A DNA stretch of 46,627 nt from Verrucomicrobiota bacterium. Lineage in GTDB: Bacteria > Verrucomicrobiota > Verrucomicrobiia > Palsa-1439. The notes under the pieces were generated by a model that did not search any database, was not told the DNA's origin, and saw only the letters and a program-made list of their open reading frames with translations. Below, piece after piece: positions 40,721 to 46,627 of the stretch (position 1 is the stretch's first letter; each line of letters begins with the position of its first letter). The stretch is from the NCBI GenBank assembly GCA_016871575.1, contig VHCW01000031.1, positions 1 to 46,627 of the forward strand. Direction: 5' to 3'. The position numbers and the translations under genes were made by a program.

Positions 40721-43377
40721 GGTTGTTTCTTCGTTGCGGGTTTTGGTTGTAGCCACTCGGCTGGCGGGTGGCCTTTGACGTCGGGCTGGTAGCGGCGTAA
40801 CGCTTCGCGCTTCTTTTCCGGCACGAGTTCGTCCCATTCCGTCAGCGGCTTCACGGCCGGCACGGCATCGGCGGTCTTGAAGCGCATCGTCACGATCTGT
40901 TGGGGGCGAACAGGGAACTTGTAGCTCGGGCCGCCTCGCAACGGCTGACGATTGCCGCCGAGCATGTCAGTCAACGCTGCGCTTTCGTGCGGCAGACGCA
41001 GCATGACTTGTGCGTTACCGGCTTTGCCGAGACATTCGACGAGGCGCAATTCGATCTCGCTGCCTTCACGGCGCAGCGCCTCGACGATGACGTTGTCGCT
41101 GGTTTGCAGAAACTCCGTCGTCTTCACCGACGGCAAATCTGTCGGCGTGTTGTACTCCCACGCCCGTTGCGCCACCCGCGCGGTGGTGAAATCACCGGTG
41201 TGCGGGACGAGCGCGTATCGCAACACGTGCCGGCCTTTGCCACTGAGCCACGAGTTGGTGTGGCCGCGATAGGTGTCGTTGGCGTTGTAGAGGTAGATGA
41301 TCGGCGTGTTGTCGGTGATCTCGCGGCCGGTGAGGCCCTGATCGAGTAACGCCACGCCGGCGCCAGCCATCTGGTAATGCGACCAACGCACCGCCGGGGT
41401 GATGCCTTTGACGAAGCCGGGCAGAGCGGCGTTGGTGATCGCCCACGCGCCGTGGGCGAAGCCGTACGGGATGCCCCGGCGCACTTCGCGCACGGGCGCG
41501 GCGAGCGGGAACTCGGCGACGACAACAGTCCGGTCGGGGATGTTGTTCAACTCGGTCTCGAAATCTATCCGCGGATCATCCCGGTGAAACGTCATCGTGC
41601 GCCGCAACCGGCCACCGCCGAGGAACGACGACTCCGCTTCCACCACGGTCATCTCAGAACTGGCGCGGACGCTGAGGCGCGGTGCGGAATGGTTGGAATC
41701 GGCGAGACGGTCGCGGTCGGGCCGGTCCACCATGTGGTCGGCGGAAAAGGCGATTTTCTTCTTCGGCTGCTCGGCGACGATGACGTTGGCGGGGCCGCCG
41801 AGCAGTTCGCGGTTGCCGAGCTTGAGGCTGATGAGCGCGCCGGTCTTTGGATCGAGCCGGGCGGAGTAGAACTTTGTCCGTATGGTCTCGTTCAAGGAGC
41901 GGCGGTTTGCAACCGCCGCAGCCTGATTGGCGACAGGCTCGTTCTTCTGTGAACTCGCCACGGCGGCGGTTGCAAACCGCCGCTCCTTGGGAGTAGCACT
42001 CAAATCAGAGTTCAATGAGAGTGAGCGGGCGGCGCGCGTGGCGATGGCGCGGGCGGTTTGCTCGACCCACTCGAACCGGTCGCGGGCGTCCCAACTGCGT
42101 TCGTGCTCGAACACCATGCCGCCGGCGGCGCCCCAAAGGGTGTTGCGGTCCATGTTCAGGCACATCAACAGCCACGCGTGGTGGAACGCTTGCGCGGGAT
42201 ATTCGAAACCAGAAAGTGGGAGGGGCCTTGGCGCCCCGACCTTCTGTTTATGCCGCGATGAGTCGGGGCGCTGAGGCCCCTCCCACATTCCACCTGCATA
42301 GAGGCTGGCGGCGGTGGCGAGCATCTCGGCGGCCTGAAGCTCGTGTTCGCACCGGCGAAACCACGATTTGACGCGCGGGTTCTGGATCCAAAACGCGTTG
42401 TAGTTGAACATCGTTCCGCCGCGCATCACCGGCAGTTTGATCGCGCCCGACTTGATGCCCGGCAGAATGGCGTCGAGATATTTGCTCGACGTCGCGAACT
42501 GCACGTCGAACTCCGGTGCGACTTTCTTGAACTGTTGCAGGAACTCGGTCGGGTACGGTTTGTAGAGCGGCGCGAGGCTGTAGTCGGCGCTGCCGCCAAA
42601 CAGGAGCAACGGCGCGCCGACCGGGGCGCGACGCGGTTCGCCGCCCGACGGCTTCGCGTTTTTCACGATCTCCTCCGGCGTCAACGGCCTCGGATCGGCG
42701 CGGAACTGGAGGTCGGCCTGCAGTTCGGCGAGTTGTTTTTCTGTCAGTGGCACCGAGGACTTGAAAACGGGCGACCAGTCAGCGTACCGGCCGGGCGCGA
42801 CCGCAAGCGAGCGCGTGCCGTCGGGCGACTCGGCCCAGTGAATCGCGTAGCCGGTCGGGTTGTGCCGGCAATAGGCAAAGCCGTCGAGGCCGAGGCCGGC
42901 GCTGATCTGCGCCATCTGTTCGTGCATACCGGTCACGTCAATCATCCACGCGAGACGGGGACGCACACCGAACATCGCTTGTTGCCAGCGCAGGCCCTCG
43001 ACGCCCATTTTCACGAGCGCCTCGCCGCCGGAGAGGTTGATGGTCGGTTCGAGGAAGAAGGCGTTGCAGAGTTCGACGCGGCCTTCGCGGAGGCGTTGCT
43101 TCAACTCCGCGATGCGGTCCGGGCGGAAATTCAGCATCGCGATGAGATTGTTGCACTCCGAGAGCGCGAAGTTGTAGTTCGCGTCGTCCCGGACCCGGTC
43201 GAGGTGGTCGAAGTAGGAATTCGCGCAGTAGTTCCGCTCCGTGGACCAGTCGGTTAGCCATCCGCAACTGGCCGGGTGAAAGTTCGGCACGACGTAAACC
43301 GTTCGCGTGTCGGCGGCGTGCAGCGCGGCCAGCGGCGCCAGCAGCAGGGCGGTGAGGAGGGTGAGGGTGGGTTTCAT
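40717..43377 (-). CDS. GH38-like glycosidase, secreted, with two palindromic insertions
   Basis: 886 aa. A signal peptide (LTLLTALLLAPLAALHA) starts the protein. The middle resembles family 38 alpha-mannosidases: RPRLAWMIDVTGMHEQMAQISAGLGLDGF places the nucleophile at D147 (GH38 pattern WxxDxxGxxxxxA). ARLDPKTGALISLKLGNREL begins the C-terminal beta domain. The usual N-terminal HxHxD is not seen; the region reads VPNFHPASCGWLTDW, so substrate or activity may differ. Two REPIN-like repeats (42216-42286 and 41893-41989) lie in the frame and add about 25 and 33 low-homology residues around 364-388 and 463-495. First gene of the minus-strand operon. Confidence 0.8.
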   Translation of the reverse strand: MKPTLTLLTALLLAPLAALHAADTRTVYVVPNFHPASCGWLTDWSTERNYCANSYFDHLDRVRDDANYNFALSECNNLIAMLNFRPDRIAELKQRLREGRVELCNAFFLEPTINLSGGEALVKMGVEGLRWQQAMFGVRPRLAWMIDVTGMHEQMAQISAGLGLDGFAYCRHNPTGYAIHWAESPDGTRSLAVAPGRYADWSPVFKSSVPLTEKQLAELQADLQFRADPRPLTPEEIVKNAKPSGGEPRRAPVGAPLLLFGGSADYSLAPLYKPYPTEFLQQFKKVAPEFDVQFATSSKYLDAILPGIKSGAIKLPVMRGGTMFNYNAFWIQNPRVKSWFRRCEHELQAAEMLATAASLYAGGMWEGPQRPDSSRHKQKVGAPRPLPLSGFEYPAQAFHHAWLLMCLNMDRNTLWGAAGGMVFEHERSWDARDRFEWVEQTARAIATRAARSLSLNSDLSATPKERRFATAAVASSQKNEPVANQAAAVANRRSLNETIRTKFYSARLDPKTGALISLKLGNRELLGGPANVIVAEQPKKKIAFSADHMVDRPDRDRLADSNHSAPRLSVRASSEMTVVEAESSFLGGGRLRRTMTFHRDDPRIDFETELNNIPDRTVVVAEFPLAAPVREVRRGIPYGFAHGAWAITNAALPGFVKGITPAVRWSHYQMAGAGVALLDQGLTGREITDNTPIIYLYNANDTYRGHTNSWLSGKGRHVLRYALVPHTGDFTTARVAQRAWEYNTPTDLPSVKTTEFLQTSDNVIVEALRREGSEIELRLVECLGKAGNAQVMLRLPHESAALTDMLGGNRQPLRGGPSYKFPVRPQQIVTMRFKTADAVPAVKPLTEWDELVPEKKREALRRYQPDVKGHPPAEWLQPKPATKKQP
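41893..41989. repeat. REPIN-like element R1 inside the GH38-like gene
   Basis: Arms 41893-41919 and 41963-41989 are perfect 27-bp complements. Each arm is also a small hairpin with stem CGGCGGT/ACCGCCG and loop TTGCA. The peptide encoded on the minus strand is about residues 463-495 (KERRFATAAVASSQKNEPV and so on). The frame stays open. Confidence 0.9.
42216..42286. repeat. REPIN-like element R2 inside the GH38-like gene
   Basis: Arms 42216-42240 and 42262-42286 are complementary at 23 of 25 positions, and each arm contains GGGGC...GCCCC. Encoded residues on the minus strand are about 364-388 (EGPQRPDSSRHKQKVGAPRP). The frame stays open. The sequence is unrelated to R1 and R3. Confidence 0.85.
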
Positions 43378-43511
43378 GGTTGGGGAGCATTGGACGGCAA
43401 ACCGCCGGCGACGTTCAAGCCGGAAATCAGCGCGTCACTTGGAAGCTGTTGATCGGGATTCTGGTTCTTGAAGCACGGGCGTGAAGGGTGAAGCCGGCGG
43501 ACGGAAGCGCC

Positions 43512-43556
43512 TTGACGTGCTGTCATAATGCCGCTATAAGGTGTTGCATTATGACA
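43512..43556 (+). promoter_or_regulatory. Promoter of the AAA/DUF4143 gene with an 11-bp perfect inverted repeat
   Basis: TTGACG (43512-43517), 17-nt spacer, TATAAG (43535-43540). TGTCATAATGC (43521-43531) and GCATTATGACA (43546-43556) are perfect complements; one lies in the promoter spacer and the other covers the start codon (ATG 43551). A protein bound there would block the -10 box. The transcription start would be only a few bases before the ATG, so the mRNA is nearly leaderless. Confidence 0.65.
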
Positions 43557-44771
43557 GACTATCTTTCCCGCGAAATCACGCCGCGGCTGGTGGGGGCGCT
43601 GCGGCGGCTGCCGGTGGTGGTGCTGTCCGGGCTGCGGCAGACCGGCAAGAGCACGTTGCTCCAGAACGAAGCGGCCCTCGCTCGCGGTCACGCTTACCGG
43701 ACGCTGGATGATTTCGCCACGCTGGCGGCGGCGCGCGCCAATCCGGAATCGCTGCTGGAAGGCGCGGTGATCCTCGACGAAGTGCAGCGGTGTCCGGAAC
43801 TGCTCGTGGCGTTGAAACGAAGCGTGGATGAACAGCGGCGGCCGGGGCGGTTCATTTTGTCCGGGTCGGCCAATCTGGCGTTGCTCGGCCATGTGTCGGA
43901 GACGTTGGCGGGGCGGGCCGGCTATTTCACGCTGCATCCGATGACGCGCCGGGAACAGCGGGGAACGACGGCCAAACCGCCGTTCCTGGTGAAGTTTCTC
44001 GCGGCTCCCGTCCTGTCCGCCGGCAGGGCGAATCCGGTGACGGAGCGCGAGGTGTTGGGGGGCGGGTTGCCGCTGGCGTGTCTCGGCCCGGCCGACGGCG
44101 TGGCGGAGTGGTTTCGCGGTTACGTGCAGACGTACGTGGAGCGCGATGTGCGGCAGTTGTCGCAGATCACCGATCTGGTCGCGTTCCGCACGCTGGCGCA
44201 ACTGGCGGCGTTGCGCACGGGGCAGGTGCTGGTCATCAGCACGATTGGCCGTGACGCCAAGCTCAATGCGGTGACGGCGGGCCGGTATCTCGATCTGCTG
44301 GAGACGTCGTTCCTGATTCGCCGGCTGCCGCCGTTTCTGAAGAACCGCAGTTCGCGGTTGATCAAATCGCCCAAGTTGTATTTCACGGACAGCGGGTTGG
44401 CGGCGCACTTGGCCGGGGTGGTCTCGCTGGAAGCGGGACGCGAGGAGTTGTTGCGCGGCGCTTTGTTTGAGACGTATGTGGCGCAGAATCTCGCAGCGCT
44501 GCTGGAAGCCCACCTGCCCGAAGCCCGGCTGAGTTACTGGCACGAGCAGGGGCGGCATGAAGTGGATTTCGTGATCGAGGCGGGCCGCAAGGTGTTCGCC
44601 ATCGAGGTGAAAGCGACCACGCGCTGGAACGAGAGTGACCTGTCCGGTCTGCGGGCGTTCTTGGAGCGAACGCCGGCCTGCCAGGCCGCGGTGCTGGCCT
44701 ATAATGGGAAGGAAGCGGTGAAACTGGACGAGCGATTGTTCGCCATCCCCTTGGGACATCTCCTGGAGTAA
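43551..44771 (+). CDS. AAA ATPase with DUF4143 (PD-(D/E)xK-like) domain
   Basis: 406 aa. Walker A is GLRQTGKST (27-35, with K33) and Walker B is AVILDEVQRCPEL. FILSGSANLALL is the sensor-1 region. The DUF4143 C-terminal part holds VEWFRGYVQTYVERDVRQL-like (here AEWFRGYVQTYVERDVRQL), LETSFLIRRLPPF, then YWHEQGRHEVDFVIEAGRKVFAIEVKAT. The D-(10)-E-V-K segment resembles a nuclease-fold core. These ATPases are common, often as orphan or toxin-like genes, and their biochemical role is unknown. Start ATG 43551 fits the strong promoter with a perfect palindrome across it. It is divergent from the GH38-like operon. Confidence 0.88.
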   Translation: MTDYLSREITPRLVGALRRLPVVVLSGLRQTGKSTLLQNEAALARGHAYRTLDDFATLAAARANPESLLEGAVILDEVQRCPELLVALKRSVDEQRRPGRFILSGSANLALLGHVSETLAGRAGYFTLHPMTRREQRGTTAKPPFLVKFLAAPVLSAGRANPVTEREVLGGGLPLACLGPADGVAEWFRGYVQTYVERDVRQLSQITDLVAFRTLAQLAALRTGQVLVISTIGRDAKLNAVTAGRYLDLLETSFLIRRLPPFLKNRSSRLIKSPKLYFTDSGLAAHLAGVVSLEAGREELLRGALFETYVAQNLAALLEAHLPEARLSYWHEQGRHEVDFVIEAGRKVFAIEVKATTRWNESDLSGLRAFLERTPACQAAVLAYNGKEAVKLDERLFAIPLGHLLE

Positions 44772-44869
44772 CCCCTGCCGGAATGGGAACTCGCTGTTGT
44801 GCGCAGGTCTCCTGACCGCGTACCTGACTTGAGTTGCTCCTTTTCGTTTCATGGCTGTGTTGTGAGTGG

Positions 44870-45223
44870 TCAATACTTTTCGATTCTGACGTCCACCTTC
44901 ACGGTGAAATCCGGGCCGATGGTGGCGGTGACCCGGTAGAGTGGGCTGTTCTCGAAATAGCAGTCCGGCGCGACCGAGTGATGCTTGCCAGCGGCGTCGA
45001 ACTCGAACCGCAGGCTGGACTCGCCCGAGGGGCTGACGCCGAGACGCCTCTGCTCGCCGGGCGCAAGCGCGCCCAAGCGCGTGGAGAAGCCCGAGCCGGA
45101 CACCACAAGATCGGTGAGCGTTGTGGACGATTGGTTGACCACGGTGAGTTGCGGCTGGCGCGCGCAGCCCGTAAGGGCGGCAAGACACAGCACAGCGGCA
45201 AACATCACGAAGCATCGAATCAT
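44870..45223 (-). CDS. Small lipoprotein of unknown function
   Basis: 117 aa. A type II signal peptide with lipobox LTGC (MIRCFVMFAAVLCLAALTGC) predicts a lipid-anchored envelope protein. The rest is a small beta-rich domain (LTVVNQSSTTLTDLVVSGSGFSTRLGALAPGEQRRLGV). I do not recognise the family. GGAGGAG lies 10 nt upstream, and the ATG overlaps the stop of the beta-helix gene (ATGA), so the two are co-translated. Confidence 0.75.
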   Translation of the reverse strand: MIRCFVMFAAVLCLAALTGCARQPQLTVVNQSSTTLTDLVVSGSGFSTRLGALAPGEQRRLGVSPSGESSLRFEFDAAGKHHSVAPDCYFENSPLYRVTATIGPDFTVKVDVRIEKY

Positions 45224-46627
45224 GGCTTATTCTCCTCCACAACAGGCCAGCTTGCGCGCAGGTCGTCGCGGTAGCAACCAATCTTCTCGACGGGGATGCG
45301 CTTGAAACCAAGCTTGAACGCCGGCGAGGTGAAACGGAGACGGTAGTCGTCCTTGTTCGCGTTCACGAATCGAGGGTCGGCGATGAGTGAGTGACGATCC
45401 ATGCCAAGCGCCTGCCATGCGGCCCATTCGTCCATCGGCTCGGCGGCGTGCAGTTCCACGTCGTCCACGCAGACCGCGCCGTCGCCGTCGGGCAACCGGA
45501 TGCGGACGTAACAGCTTTTCATTTCCGGTGGCTGCGCGGGGAAACGCGCAATCAACTCGTGCTGCGACCACGCCGTGCCGACGCTGACGGTCTTCACCGA
45601 CTGCCAACTGTAGAGCTTGGGTCGGTAGGCTTGCAGGCCGATCTCGACGCGCACCGTGTGGGGCAGGTTTGCAACCTGCCTATTGCCGACAGCGGGCAGG
45701 TTGCAAACCTGCCCCACATTGCGGAGCCACACGGTGAGACGATAGACTTGGCCGTGCTGGACGGGAACCTCGGCGCTCTTCACGCTGGGGATGCGCGCCC
45801 ATGATTCCTTGTCTTTGTTCGCAGGATCGGTTTTGCCAGTGATGCGCAGGCAGCCACGACCGCCGTGCGGTGAGTCGGCGCAAAGCATGACGTGATCGTT
45901 CGTGCTCGGACGGATGTGCCACTTCCAAACCTCAGGTGTCTCGAAGTCGGCGTTGGGCGGCGCGATGTTCGGGCCGGTGACGGACTTGAGTTTGAACTGG
46001 CCGGTCTTGAGCGGCTGGTTGAAATGCCAGACGAGGTTCGAGTCGGAGAGGTTGTGCTCGAACGAGACGTTGCGGAAACTGAACGGCTGCGGCTGTGGGT
46101 CGCGCCAGCAAAGGATGTTCCGGCGGGCGACGTTGCGTTGCATCGTGCGGCCATCGGGCAGCGGCACCGTGCGCGGGTCGCGCAGGCTCGCGACGTTGCG
46201 CCACGCCGGCAGGTTGGCGACGGAGTCGTATTGTTTGCTCCAGTTCTCGATCTCCCGTTTCCACCAGCCGTAGCTGGTGTCCCAGCCGTTGAACTCGATC
46301 TGGCTGACCGCGCCGTGCTCATGCTGGCCGGAGCCGCACTCGACGAGGATGTTGTTCTCGATCAGGTTGTCGCGCCCGTCGTGGACATGGATGCCGGAGC
46401 GCGGCGTGCGCGCGACGATGTTGCCGGTAACCGTGACGCCCATCGCCGTCCAGTCGAGATAGATGCCCCACGCGAAATACGGCGCGAGCCATTTGCCCGC
46501 CTTGCCGCTGCGGCCGATGACGTCGTGGATGAAGTTGTGCCGGATGACGCAACCGTGGGCGGAGAGCCAGTTCAACGAGCCGCCGTAGATCGCGCCGGTG
46601 TCCATCGTCTCCAGACAGACGTCGTGG
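45220..46627 (-). CDS. Right-handed beta-helix protein, 3' part (5' end outside window)
   Basis: The frame is open from the window end to the stop at 45220, about 468 residues. CVIRHNFIHDVIGRSG, GIYLDWTAMGVTVTGNIVARTPRSGIHVHDGRDNLIENNILVECG is a parallel beta-helix (pectate-lyase-like) repeat pattern. A second, carbohydrate-binding-like domain with PNADFETPEVWKWHIR and PVQHGQVYRLTVWLRN follows. Probably secreted and polysaccharide-directed; the signal peptide is not in view. A palindromic element R3 (45657-45718) lies within the domain and encodes about VGQVCNLPAVGNRQVANLPH. Co-translated with the lipoprotein gene. Confidence 0.78.
   Translation of the reverse strand, partial: HDVCLETMDTGAIYGGSLNWLSAHGCVIRHNFIHDVIGRSGKAGKWLAPYFAWGIYLDWTAMGVTVTGNIVARTPRSGIHVHDGRDNLIENNILVECGSGQHEHGAVSQIEFNGWDTSYGWWKREIENWSKQYDSVANLPAWRNVASLRDPRTVPLPDGRTMQRNVARRNILCWRDPQPQPFSFRNVSFEHNLSDSNLVWHFNQPLKTGQFKLKSVTGPNIAPPNADFETPEVWKWHIRPSTNDHVMLCADSPHGGRGCLRITGKTDPANKDKESWARIPSVKSAEVPVQHGQVYRLTVWLRNVGQVCNLPAVGNRQVANLPHTVRVEIGLQAYRPKLYSWQSVKTVSVGTAWSQHELIARFPAQPPEMKSCYVRIRLPDGDGAVCVDDVELHAAEPMDEWAAWQALGMDRHSLIADPRFVNANKDDYRLRFTSPAFKLGFKRIPVEKIGCYRDDLRASWPVVEENKP
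45657..45718. repeat. REPIN-like element R3 inside the beta-helix gene
   Basis: Arms 45657-45680 and 45695-45718 are perfect 24-bp complements separated by 14 nt. Each arm is itself a hairpin with stem GCAGGT/ACCTGC and loop TTGCA. The core GGTTTGCAACC is shared with R1 (41893-41989). The gene remains in frame through the element. Confidence 0.9.

Noticed and set aside
43374-45311. 645-codon open frame on the minus strand across the AAA/DUF4143 gene
   Set aside because: The plus strand has Walker A, Walker B and DUF4143 motifs and its own promoter. The minus frame has no motif and runs into the lipoprotein gene.

Overview
The window (about 60% GC, dense single-strand operons) looks like a chromosomal segment of a free-living carbohydrate-degrading bacterium of the PVC group, most likely Verrucomicrobiota. 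This is inferred from gene content: Tat-exported FAD oxidoreductases, a formylglycine sulfatase, DUF4838 and DUF1961 proteins, uroporphyrinogen-decarboxylase-like proteins linked to sugar genes, and an AlgD/heparinase-type exopolysaccharide cluster. No rRNA, tRNA or CRISPR array was recognised.

Layout. 1-218: tail of an ISAs1-type transposase. 205-566: gene-free stretch rich in hairpins. 567-6173: type III restriction-modification operon (mod-res). 6174-6716: gene-free, with a MITE-like inverted-repeat element. 6717-7970: MFS transporter. 8106-12687: housekeeping run eno, ftsB/divIC-like, psd, pssA, LysE-type exporter, trypsin-like protease; then a YihY/BrkB membrane protein and a YdcF-type protein (to 14996). 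14972-17622 (minus): sodium/solute symporter and a NapH/NapG-like iron-sulfur membrane protein. 17705-20520 (minus): two tandem paralogous Tat-exported FAD oxidoreductases with matching promoters. 20685-23139 (minus): PaaX-like regulator and a Sel1-CPBP membrane protease. 23220-24596: sulfatase. 24608-27103 (minus): DUF4838 protein. 27235-32627: polysaccharide operon (DegT aminotransferase, heparinase II/III-like protein, AlgD-like dehydrogenase, GT4 glycosyltransferase) with stop/start overlaps. 32755-43377 (minus): a nine-cistron catabolic operon (GH38-like enzyme, secreted unknown, DUF1961, orphan signal-peptide ORF, UroD-like, FAD oxidoreductase, RhaT, RhaM, UroD-like). 43551-44771: AAA/DUF4143 ATPase with an operator-like palindrome. 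44870-46627 (minus): lipoprotein and a beta-helix protein that runs off the window.

The most unusual signals are non-coding. (i) Four intergenic palindromes at 14210, 20646, 21523 and 32698 share the architecture CCGG-N6(or 9)-GGAACGATMGTTCC-N6(9)-CCGG. Each lies just 3' of a gene, the arms vary but stay partly to fully complementary, and two of them are inverted copies bracketing the PaaX-like gene. (ii) Three REPIN-like paired-hairpin elements sit inside coding sequences (two in the GH38-like gene, one in the beta-helix gene) without breaking the frame, in the manner of Rickettsia palindromic elements. (iii) A signal-peptide-coding segment recurs in one operon, once as an orphan 29-codon ORF. 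(iv) A 21-bp exact tandem duplication lies inside res.

Limits: everything here was read by eye. Family names come from motif recognition, not database searches, and identities are estimates unless a mismatch count is given.
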